NCBI GenBank assembly: GCA_013399875.1
Contig: VXAZ01009309.1
Location: 1,057,224 to 1,121,223 of the forward strand
Length of the DNA: 64,000 nucleotides
Reading direction: 5' to 3'
Origin: Gymnorhina tibicen
Lineage: Eukaryota; Chordata; Aves; Passeriformes; Artamidae
Notes under the pieces: generated by a model
Told to the model about the DNA's origin: nothing
Seen by the model: only the letters and a program-made list of their open reading frames with translations
Databases searched by the model: none
In this document: piece after piece, positions 27,703 to 39,700 of the stretch
How the letters are laid out: every line of letters starts with the position of its first letter
Numbering within the stretch: the stretch's first letter is position 1
Made by a program: the position numbers and the translations under genes

Positions 27703-30700
27703 CTGCAAGACAGCAAAACAGGCAAACGTGAGTGAATCCGCTGCTGTCTTCCTGGAAAAGGCTGCGGGAATGTCTGCCCGAGCTCTGGGGGCCGCGCCTG
27801 GAGAGGGGAACCTCTTTTATGCAGATGTTGCTGGGCAGATTGCAGGCATGTGTCTGTCTCGTGTCTGTGTCCCACCTCCAAAAGAGCCAGGAAGAACCTT
27901 TTCCACCAAATCGTCACTAAAGATTTAAGTTTCTCCCCACCCCAGAATATTTTACATCGTGCAGGAGAACCCAGCCTGTGCACCCAGGGCTGGGGAGAGC
28001 GTGGGACAGAGGGAGGCACCAGTGGCACGAGCAGGACACAGATGAAGGAAGGAGGGAAACCCAAGATCACTTCCAAGATGTGACTGAGGTGGGAGGTGAG
28101 GAAGGACCTGCCAGTGAAAGGAACCTGAGGAAAAGGGTAGCTTGAGCAGAGGTCTCAGGAACAGCAGCTGTGCTGCCCTTCCTGCACCAATCCCGGCACT
28201 AAACCCGCTCAAGCCTTTCAGGGTAGCAAGTCTGACCAGCACTTGTGTATCTTAAGGTACTGGACACAGCTGTGAGACCCTGGTGCTTCCTAAAAACCTT
28301 TATGAGGAAGAGAAACTGGTCATTGATTATGTTTAATAAATAAAATGCAGAAGGGCTGGAGTCTCCCCACCTCCCAGCCCTCTTTATTGTGCACATGAAA
28401 GATTGTAGCTTTTAATTATACAGACACTGAAAGCTGCTCGTACCCCTGAGGCACCAGGAGAAACAGCCTTGAGCCTCTGATCTTCTCACATCCTCCCAGT
28501 AGCCACAGTGCCAATTATTTTAACGGTAATTAAAAGCATGGCCATAGAGCCATCAAGCACACGGCTTCAGCTGCATTAACGAACGTACCCGAGGTTTCCA
28601 GCTCTGGATGGAGCGAGGCCCAGTCCTTGCTCCCAACCCAGACCCACTGCCTGGCCCTGCCCCATTCTCTGGTGCCTCTGACCAGCTCGGGGCAGGGACA
28701 TTTCTGCCTTCATAACCCTTGAGACCCCAACGAGTGAACACGGATCTCAGCCCTGACCACAAAACTCCCACAAACAACTGAAGATGCTTCTAGAGCTCTG
28801 CCCAGGGCCTGTGCTATCAGTACTGTTTGTCCAAACAGTAGCTGTGCTTGCCTGTGAATGCAGCACTGAAACACAGCCCGGGCAGTTCTGTCCTCACGGG
28901 CATTCACCAGCCCCTACAGGAACCTGTGGGCCGAGCCTGGATCAGCACCGCCAGCCAGCATCTCCAGTTACCAGCAAATTTGTTCCCAATATAGAAAACC
29001 ATTCCTGGCTGGCTCTCAGCTCCTCCTCCTGCTCCCAGCAGCATGCAGTAGCTCACAGGAGGGTCTGGACTGGTGAGGCACAAAAGGCCCCAGAGAAGAG
29101 GAACATCCCTGAAAGGAAACCAAAGCAGGGGCTCTGCCCCAAACACTTCCTTGTTCCTCTTTCTTGTTCCAAGGAAGTACCACACTGGATGCTGTTCATG
29201 GTGGAGCCCTGCTCTAATTCCCTGTTTGTGCTGTTTCACTGAGCACCAGCAGCAGCCGAGGAGCTGCAGCCACAGGCACAGCCTCCGCCAGCATCCCGTT
29301 AATAGTGCATGAACCATCTGGAGTTCTGCGGGACCCGGCGCCTTTGAGCTCGAAACCACCCTTCTCACCCCGACCGTATCGCTGCACTACACGCACGCTT
29401 TAGCACTGCCAGAGGGAAGCAAACAGACAGTAATTGTAAAGACAGGAAACACATCTGTCAACTTACACTAATTCCTGCTGCCAACAGGCAGATCCTGAAA
29501 CGCACGCTGCAGCAGCACGGCAAGGGGACGCGCGGAGCCGGGCGCTGCTACGGAGCTCGGGGCGAAAAAATTTTCAAATTCACTTTTACAGACTAGTTCT
29601 CAAAGCATCGTTTTGCACGAGTTACTTGGCGAGGAAAAACAAAGCAAAAAGTAAAGTGTGGCGCAGGGTCCCTCCCAGGGCGGGGGCCAGACCGGCTGCA
29701 CTCGGTATTTCCCGGCATCCTGCCTCCTCCTCAGGATGCTGAGGTAGAGTGAAACAAAAGAAAAACCCCACGGGATATAGTGAACATTTAGAATTCCATT
29801 AGCCATTTCCTTTCAAATAGAAGGCAAATGTAAGGAATGAGGAGGTTAAGGAAAACCAGCTGCTTTGTCTAAGCGAGGCAGAAAAAAGTCAAGCTCATCT
29901 CAAAAGGCCCTGAGGAAACCCAACGCACGTGTCTGCAGCTGAGGGAGCAGGAACTGGGACAGTGGGGTTTATGCACTGGTTCAGATGCTGCTCCCCATCC
30001 CTCATGTTCAGACACACAAACCTGGACTCAAAAAGCCCCCATGCAGCTGCTGTAGAGGTGCTTATTGCATTAAACTAAATGGCTTTTCTTCTCTTTTTCT
30101 TAAAATGAATCCTTTCCCGCTTTGTCCCACACTGAAGACTTCATAAACAAACAGATCAGTGCTCTTCTATGAAATGTTTTATGGGAAAGGAAGCAAGGAG
30201 AGGGCTTTCCCACGGCTCACTGCTGGTTTCTGCCAGCGTCACAGACTCAGTTTCACAATATTCCCCACATTAAGAAATCTTTTTTGTTTTGATTTAGCTT
30301 GTCAGTATTCAGACACCACAAAAGTAATCTCCTCAGCCAGGTATCCAGGACCCCCTGGCCATGCCCTGTTCTTCCCTGGATGTGGGGGGGTTCTCCTCCT
30401 GGGTTCCCTTTCTCTGTGCCAGCAGGAACTTCACTGCACCTCCCCATTCCCCTGCACCCACACTCCCAGTTTACCTTTTCAGAATAATGTTCAGCTGGAA
30501 GAGGTGGGTAGTCACATTGCTCTATTTTTTGGCAAAGGGAAAACAGGTTCATTTTATCTCCATAGAAGGGACTTTGCAGAGCTGCCATCTGGAGAGAAAA
30601 AAACAAAACGTTTCAGAAACACAAAGGATTTGAGAGCCCTCGGTGCTGCCAGTTTGCAAGAGCCAATTTTGTTCTCTGCCAGTGAGCAGAGCAAGGGATG

Positions 30701-33700
30701 CTGCTGCTCCCAGCCTGCCCCAGCCCAGGCTGCTCCGAGATCCCACCAGCTCTGCAGCCCCTGTAGGGCTGGCACCGGGCTCTGCCAGGCTGCCCAAGAA
30801 AAAAACCCAAGAAATAGGGTGCTCAGACCACCAACCCATCAGTAAGAACTCAACTGGCTCTAAGATGGTTCTGGAACCCTCTCAGATACAATCATCTCTC
30901 TCTGTCTTTGGACGTTTAGCTGCTTAGAATATGAAGGATCTTGTAAGCATGAGCAATGCACTTCATCTTTTAAAAAAACCCAAAACAACCTCAAAACAAA
31001 CGTATCTCCTGCCAGGAATCTGCTATTTAGAAAAGAGTATCCCAGGCAGATTTGAGAACAAAACTACTGAAAATGTTCCTCATCAATGTGGTCTTTTTCC
31101 TCTTTCAGTTCCATCCCGAGCCCAGCTGAAGTTGATGCTTCTCACTACGCTTTAAGGGGGTTATTTGCTCGTTAAGGTCTGTTGCTCGTTGCCTGTGCAG
31201 TGAAAGTGTCTGGAGAACTCTGGCTCATTCTCACACACAGTGAGCTCCCAGCAGAACTGAAGAGCCAATACCAAATCCTCCAATCTACTGCCCCACAGTG
31301 AGGAACCAAGATTGATGGATTATTAGTGATTTGGTGACAGAGGAGCTGTTTTGATGAGGGCAGGGGTTGAAATGCTGGGTTTGGCCTGGATTCCCAGAGG
31401 CACTGCAGGAAGGGGCTGCAGCCAGGGGGTCTCGCCGAAACCTCACCACCACTAACACACATCCAAGTGCTGAGCATGCAGGACACACCACGACAAACCA
31501 CCCTTGGTTTAAAGCACGCACCTATCTCTCAAAGAACTTGAAGTTATTCTGTTTCTTCCTCGATCCTCACCACTACTGTCAGTAGTGACACTAAGTTACT
31601 CCTCACAAACCCACAGACTTGAGGGTGAAGAGTCTCCTGCCAGGATCCCGAAGAGCCCCAGCACGGGGCGAGAGCGTTTGGAAGGTTTTGAAGGCAAAAG
31701 GTGAAGTATCACTGTTATTTTGTTACTGTCATGACAGTAGCAGGCAAATCAGCGGGAGAAAAACTCCAGAGTCCCATTGGAGACTCTACTCCCCAGTTAG
31801 GATTGATAGTTAACTGCTCTCCGTCAGCTAAACCAAACTGAGAGCCCAGCACGGACTGTTCCAGGGAGAGCACTAACGGGGGCATTAGGGAAAGCACAGA
31901 AAGCAAGCAAGGGTTAAACAGGGTCTCCAGGACCTCAATACACACATCAGCAACGCCAGTGAGGTTGAGAGGGATTTTCCAATTCTGGTTAACTTTTCGT
32001 TCCAGGTTTAGTTAAGTGCTCACGTGCAAAAGGGGAGGAACAAAAAGGAAACACTGGGGGCTTTGGGATAGCAAATGCAGGGAATTAAAGGGGAAAGAGA
32101 GAGCACCCAGTCGTGACTACAGCAGCCGGGGCTGCGGGGCCATGACCACAGGCACTCCGAGTATCTCGCTAACTACAGTTTGTGATGCTGCACTGGGGTT
32201 TGCTGCTGACATTTTGATTAGAGCAATTACCCCAGGCCAGGCAGATCTCCACGGAAAACGCCCACCACGCAGCATGACTGGTTCAACATCCAGAGATGGG
32301 AATCCCTGTTAGTGTTTAAATTGATCGTCTTGCCAGAACTGCTGAAGTCATTGCTTGTAGCTACATTCTGGGAATTAACAACTTATTTTTATCCCCTCCA
32401 AGTTATCTTGCTGACAGATATCTACAGGAAGTGAGGGATGAAGACAGTTACTACTATATTGATAAGATTTAATAAAAATCACTGTATGATTATCAATGTC
32501 AAAGTTAAGTGGTGCTATGTGGCATCATGTCCCAAAGCCCTCAATGTTCCCTAAGTGGATTCCAGTGGACACACGTGTCTCTGAAGGCAATTTGTACATT
32601 AAATCTCTCTGCAGCTTATCTACACAATCTATCTGGAGAAATATCAGAAGTGACTCATACCCAAACAAGCATCCCTTCCTTACTTCTAAGCCAAATGGAA
32701 AAACACTCTCCTTACAAGACATCAGAGCAGATAAAACAGTTCCTTCAAAGACACACAGATCTGATGCTTAATTTTACAAATTCTAGAAAGTTTAAGAAGT
32801 CAGGTAGCTGTTTAACTACTGAACATAAAATTGGTACCTGTCCAGTCCTCCCTGGAACCTGCAATATCTCACAGCTCCTGTTCCCTAAGTTTAGGCTTAC
32901 CTACGTAGGAAGGAAATTTAAAAACGCTTCACATGCCAAATCATTCAGATGTTACTGTAGTACTGCTACTCCTACCAGAGAATTATGTTTAGTGTGCAAT
33001 TAATTCAGCTTCTTGAAATACAAGGAGTACCAAGACTCCTGTGCCATAAGGGGACCATATTGCCTGCAACAAAAACATATCTTAGCACAACGCTAAATAT
33101 TTCTCTCTGCATAAATCTGGAATCCCATCTCCGGGAGCGCAGCCCGGAGTGACTCAGAGCAACCCGGCACTGCAGCAGCACCCGGGGAGCGGAGCCCAAC
33201 TGGGGCCACTCCGGCTGCTCCCAGCAGACCTGGCCAGGCCAGCACCCCAGGGCAGGGCCACGGGCCTCCACTCAGAGCCTTACAGATGTTATGGGAAAAT
33301 GGACTTTTATCCTGCCGTGTCCTACAATGTTTGTTTAATCAACCAGCTGAACTCCATGCTCAGCTACAGTCGTTTTCACATCTGATGTGCTCACAAAATG
33401 AATTACATTTGTTTATTCTCTAATTCCATGTGATTGCCAGAAGTCGTATAGAGAAGCAAAATGTCACCAGTTCCCATAATTTGTTAACCACAGAGGATGT
33501 GAGCAATATTCTTGACTAAATATCCCAGGGATTTTTGATTCTCTGGGCTGGGATAAAAGCTTTCTAAATGTTGGCATGCATTGTCACTTGAACTGGAAGA
33601 AGCATCCATCTAAAAAAAGATTTAGATTAGATTATAAAGGAGTACAAGACTGTTTGATACCCTTTGCTCCCTGCTAGAAATGAAATCACAAGACCAAAAG

Positions 33701-36700
33701 CACAGTTACAGAATCATAGCACTTATTTTCAAAATACATGTAATAGCTTTTAAGAACCAGTTGCACACTGGGCAGTTCATCCAAATGTGTCTGCTCTGGA
33801 CCTGTGCCTCAAGCTGTAAGACAATGTACAATTAGAAAAACTTCCAGCCATAACCTAGTAGCTAGAGACACTGATTTCACATTACATAAAACCCCTGTTT
33901 TTCTTTATTGGAAGTTTCCAAAATTAAAATACCACAATTGGTCAGAATCCCATCTAAGAAACCAGTAACCTGCATTCAAATGAACTTGCTATTTTCAAAA
34001 CAAATGCAGTTGGGAAAAACTCTGACTATGCTGCCCTAACAGAGCTCTGCTCCCAGCAGCAAGGAGGGATGCAGTGAGCTGGCTTTCCATGGCTTCATCC
34101 TCCATATCTGCTGTGACCTAAATTAACTTTGTGCAAGTGCTGGATGGCACAGCCCCTCCGTTCATGCTCAGAAAGTGCACAGCAAACACAAAACAAGGCA
34201 GCTTTTTCTAAAGATTCTCAACAAGTTGACTACAGGCAGCCTGACCTACTCAATTCCTGTCCCAAACTGTGTGGTTATGGAAAACCCAGGGGAGAAAAGT
34301 GAGAAGATACTTGCCTCATACAATAAACAGCCCAAAGACCAGATATCAGACTTAAAGTTATAGCCGTTCTCATGTATTCGCTCTGGGGACATATAGTAGG
34401 GAGTTCCCACTGCAAAAACAAACAGACCAGGGGTTATTGTCTTCCAAGGGACCGTGCAACCTGTGTCATACAGAGAGAGACTTCATTAAAACAATTAGGT
34501 GCAGCCCAAAGAGCTGATTAGACCCAAATACATCATCACGTGCAGAGCAGAGAATGGTGAACTTTGTTGAAAATATCTTCTGGGTTTCTGACATTCGAGA
34601 AACGTTTTGTTTCCCTTCCAGGCTCCCAAGAACCGTCAGAGCGTCTTGGACGGACAGAGCCACTGGAAGGGATCACCCCCTTGGTTCACCAGACTGCTCG
34701 GGGTGCCGTGACCCAGAGCAGGACTCAGGGGCCAGCACATCACTGAGTGTTCACCTGGCAGGGCACAGAGTGTCCCAGAGTGACCCAGGTCCCACGGGGG
34801 ACCTCTGACAGGTCCCCAGGCCCTGCAGGGGACTCACTAAGCCCAGCAGCAGCCAGGAATGCAAAACCTGTCTGGAAAATCCGAGATAATCATCCAAACT
34901 TTAAAACCCTGCTCCAACTCGCAGTTATGTCAGAAGCTGGGGGATTTCTATGTACTTCCACAAGTCTGTATTTTATCAAAAGAAATTTACTCAGTATTTT
35001 GGACAGAAGTTACAGGAAATTATTAATAAATTCCTTACCTCAAAAAGGTTCTTTTTAAAATCCTAAATAAGTTTCAGTTGTGGTACTGAAAATACAAGAC
35101 ATCCTGGCAGTCTCAACTACATCAAATAATCCTCAGATACATCATTTATTAAAACATCCAAGGACTGTATATGCTCTTTTCTCCTGCTTCCCCTGCTTGT
35201 CCGTCCCCTGTCAGGTTTTTTTTCCCTTTTGGCATTCCAGTGTATCCTTCTCCTAATTAAAGACCTTTCTTCACAAGATGGCAAATGTTTAATTTGCCTG
35301 TAACATTCAGTTTACAATTTCTCCATCTGAAATGCTGCCTGAAGACAGCTGCAGGACTAATAAGCAGCTGAAGGATGGTGCTGGAGGTGGAAGAACAGGC
35401 ACCATCTTCCCCAGCGTTCCTCCAGAGGGATCTGCACACTGTGGGGAACAAATGAGTTCTGGGGCACAAAGCAACAGCCTCGAGGGGCAAAACCCAGCCC
35501 CTGGCACCTGCACAGGTGACCCAGCACAGAGAAGGTAATTTATTTGGACCCCCAAGATGTTCAGTGATCAGCTGCCCTGTGTGATGAACTCAGCCCAAGC
35601 TTTCAGGTCATTCCTTTAGAAATTACTTCCCTTTCAATGTGAAGAGTACCCTGATGAGAAGTTACATTTTTGCAAACTCTACACAAATGACAACACAGGA
35701 GAAGTACCACATGGAGATTACTTTGTTTCCACGCTCAGGAGGAGCAGGTCAGACTGGCACAGTCCCAGACCCAGCTGGGTTTAATTGCCCGTGAAAGGCC
35801 TGTGTGTATGGGGGAGACCAGAGTCCTGCTAGTAGTTAATAATTCTTACTGGACTACACAGAGTAACTTCCCGGGACACCAGGAGCAGAAAGGACTCATT
35901 CAGAGGCGTTCCATGGCTCTGTCCCATGTGCATGCAACATCCACACGATGGACAGTACAGCTCTCCAAGTAATTCCCACACATCTGCCAGGTTTCTGTAC
36001 AAGAACTGACTTGGCTGGGATAGCACTGATTCATTCTCCTGCTTAAAAATATGCAGCTGCAGAAGAAACGGTGATTCATTCCGGGAAGTGGTGGAAGACA
36101 CTTCTGGAAGTCCCCACTGAGCAGCAGCGTAAGACACCTCCCTACCTGCAGCTCCTACTGCTGCTCTGCCAGCCGTGCCTGGAGCTCCAGGAGCCTTGGA
36201 GCACACGGCTGGCAGGAGGAGCCCCAGCACCAGCCCCTGGAGCTCCAGGAGCCTTGGAGCACACGGCTGGCAGGAGGAGCCCCAGCACCAGCCCCACGTC
36301 CGCCCCCTCCGGCCCCCGAGCTCAGCGGTGCCGGTGCCAGGGCCCCGGAGCCGCGGCCGCTCTGGCACTCAGTTATTCCAGGTCACCGCGTGGGCACCTC
36401 GGAGCAAATCTCAACGCGTGGGCTCCCGAGCCAGGCCCCGCTGCCGTGGGAGCGGCTCTGCTGGGCGGCCCCACTGTCGGTTCAGATCAGGCCTCCCCGG
36501 GCGCCGTGCCAGCGCTGGCAGGGCTGTGACAGGGCTTGTGGCACGGCTCAGCGCGTCACCGGCCCCGACCGGGGGCACGGGGCTGCTCCGTCCCATTAAC
36601 GGCTCCGGGAGCGCTCCACGCCTGAGCTCATTTCGTGGGTCCACCTTGCACATTTACCTATCATTACTGCAGTCTTGTCAGCAAATGTACAAACAAGCAG

Positions 36701-39700
36701 GTCTCTGCGTTTCAAAACTGATGCATTAATTTTTAAATAACTGTCATGATAAAAGACTGACAAGGCCAATTCTCTTTATGGCCTGTCCAACATTACGTGG
36801 GAATCTCCCGTAATGAGCATCTTCTAGAAAACTGCACAAGGCTTCCAGTGCAATCAGTCGGGGCTCGCCATTGCATCCCATTAGTCAATTTGACAAGAGC
36901 AGTCTAATCGGAGACCATTAATCAGAAACTTTCCTCAGCATTTGCCCTGCTGAAAACACAAAATGTTGCTCAGATTCGACGTTACTCACCAGGTGGTAGA
37001 GTAATGCATTTGAAGATATAAAGGTCACAAAACCATAGGGAAGATTATGGTTAAGGAAGGAGCTCCCTGCTCTATTCCTAGAAGTTGGAACCCTTCACTT
37101 GAACATCTCCACTTCAGTGATGCCAGAGCATTCCTGCTCTCCCAGCACTGCCCGTGGGCAGCTACAACAGCCCTGGGATAGCTGCAACATCCACGGCAGG
37201 GAAATGCTAATTATTCCCAGTTAAGATTAGGAGCAGAGTCTCATTTCACCAGGAAAACACAAAAGCAAAGGTGGCCAAGTTATTCCAGAAATGAAATTCA
37301 AATTCCATTCCTCTCACATGCGCAAACAAGGCTCAGCCACGAGCGATGCTTCCTGTGAAACTCATCCCTAGCTGCTCCTGGGCACAACCAAGAGAAATCT
37401 GATTCACACTTTTAGGAGGCTCTCTCAGAGTCTCATTCGCTGCGTTTGATGTAACCCAGACAAGCCTTGCACAGCAGAGGCTCTCCCACACCTTTCCACA
37501 AACTGCGATAGACTGAAATCAGGGCAGAATATTCCCAGATATTTTTATAGCCTGTGTACATTGAGGCTTTTTGAATGCCTCCATGAAAAACAAAAAACTG
37601 CCCAGTTTCTCAAATAGTAATAAAGTTCTTCCAGAACTATTAGCTTAGCTTTAACATGAGCAACACTAGTGCACGTTCCATGAACACACATAGAGCTGAG
37701 AAAAATACCTGAGTATGTTTTAGTGCTACCTGGTGGTGCAGGCACAGCAGGGAAGCAATTCCGCTGGAAAACGAGTCTGGGTCTCTCACCTGGCTCACCC
37801 TCTCCATCCACACTTGTAGGTCACCAAGAAAAACATGCAGCATTATTTAAAAGCAGTCGAGGTCTCAAGTATCCCTTTCTAAACTTTTGCATTCTTTGGG
37901 GTGTATTTCCAACAAGGCAGCTCAGGTCTTTTCCCAGGAGAATCTGGGAACTAGCTGAGGTAAAACTGTGGTCAAACGCACTCAAATAAACTGTAAATTC
38001 CTCCAAATCTCAGTGTGAGGCACCCCCACAAATTTTCACAGAGGAAACAAAACCAAAAAAGCAGATGAAATCTACTTACTCTTAGAGAAAAACAATGAAT
38101 ATTTTGTGCATAATATCGCAGCTGTTGTTACAAGACCTGCTGCCCTAAGCTCTCTGGTTTTTTTTTTCATTATTTTTACTGAATCACACAAACTCACAGT
38201 TCAGCGGTTGGGTTGGGTTTTTTGGTTGGCTGGTTGGGTTTTTCACACGTAAATAGTACAATCTACCTGCAGCAATTCCGCATCTCTCTTTTCTTCCACA
38301 AAGACTGTGCTAGAGGCAAACCAAGAGGCCAGAACTCCAGACACACACGATATTGGCTGGTGACGTTTTCAGTGGATTTCCTGCGTCCATTCTTTCTTAC
38401 CAAGTCCTGACTACCAGCCCCTCCAAGCCCTGGGATTTTGTTTCAGATGGCAAACTGGCTTTGCAAGCAAAAGAAAGACAAAAAGGCAGACAAATGGTCC
38501 ATTTATTGAAGAGCTCTTCAGCTCCTCGCTGTTCGCCCTCACATCCAAGCAGGAACCAGAAGGAACGTGTAACACCCCACGTACTCCAATCCAGGGCCGT
38601 TGGCATGTTCTAAACTGGGAAGATTTGACTTATGTGAATCTCCCAAAAGGAAAATCTGCTCCAAGTATATTCTTGTCCAAGAATAAATAATAAATCATCT
38701 GCTCCAAAACAAGACTATTCTGTGTAAAATTGGTTTCTTTTGGGGTTTGGTTGGTTGTTTTTCTTACTCCTCTTGTTTCTTCAAAATGTAAAGCCAGTCA
38801 GAAGCTCTGGATAATGCCAAGTTTATTTGGCTAAAAATGGACATTATATCAGTTGTCAAAAAAGTTATCCTTTGTAATATTAATGGAAATTCTCTGTATT
38901 TATTACAGCTCCTATTAAAACAAGATCTACCAGCTTAATGTTAAGTTTGCTGAAGTCTGAAATTAGGGAAGGACGGCGAACCACCATGTTGTAACAAGTG
39001 GTAAAATTCACCTCAGCTACGCCCAGTACCTTTAAAACCTGAATTTGCTGGTAAGGCTCGTACGGGAAGGGCTCTTCCCTATGGAAAAGTATCTCCCGTC
39101 TTCTCTCCAGGGAAAAGGGGCAGCGGCAGTTGAGGCGGTGCCCTGTGAGCTCCCGCAGCCCCAGCTGGTTCCTGCTGGAGGTGTCCCCGCTGCCCCTCTG
39201 GCAGGTGTGCCCGTGGAGGTTTTCCAGGGGCCAGGGCTTTCCCCGCCCCAAGGTCTCCCGCTGCCCCGGCGCCGCTCCCGGCTCCCGCGGGCGCTCGGAG
39301 CTCGGCGCTCGCCGGCATCTCACGAGCTGTGTACAGGCAAATCTTTCATTTTTCTTTCATTACCCCGGCATGTACTGTCACTTAATTTTTATGTATGCAA
39401 TCCTTCCTGACAAATATGATCTGCTGCCTGGTAATTCATCTGACGTTCATTCTGTTCCTCGCTCTAATTACGGCTCCGTTCCCGCCGCGGCGGCGGGCGC
39501 TGCCGAGCCCCTGCTACACCTGTCAGCCGGGTCGGGACTGCCTGATGCCCTTTCATGCCAGTCTGCTGCTAGCAAATACAAGCAAAGGGAGGAAGGAGAT
39601 GAATATATTTGCATAAGCCGCACGCTCAATTCATGGGTCAGCAGCCAGAGAAGCGCTGGTTCAGGGCGGTTGCCGGGGCAACGCAGCACCAGGAAGTGCC

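Noticed and set aside
30159..30845. 228-codon plus-strand open frame
   Set aside because: It overlaps NEK6 exon 8 antisense, has no recognisable domain, and mirrors coding constraint on the other strand.
32509..33003. 164-codon plus-strand frame in NEK6 intron 7
   Set aside because: No domain, no splice partners, and its length is compatible with chance.
38200..38245. GGTTGGGTTTTTTGGTTGG low-complexity tract as a G-quadruplex or repeat
   Set aside because: G runs are too short (mostly two or three) and interrupted; simple low complexity.
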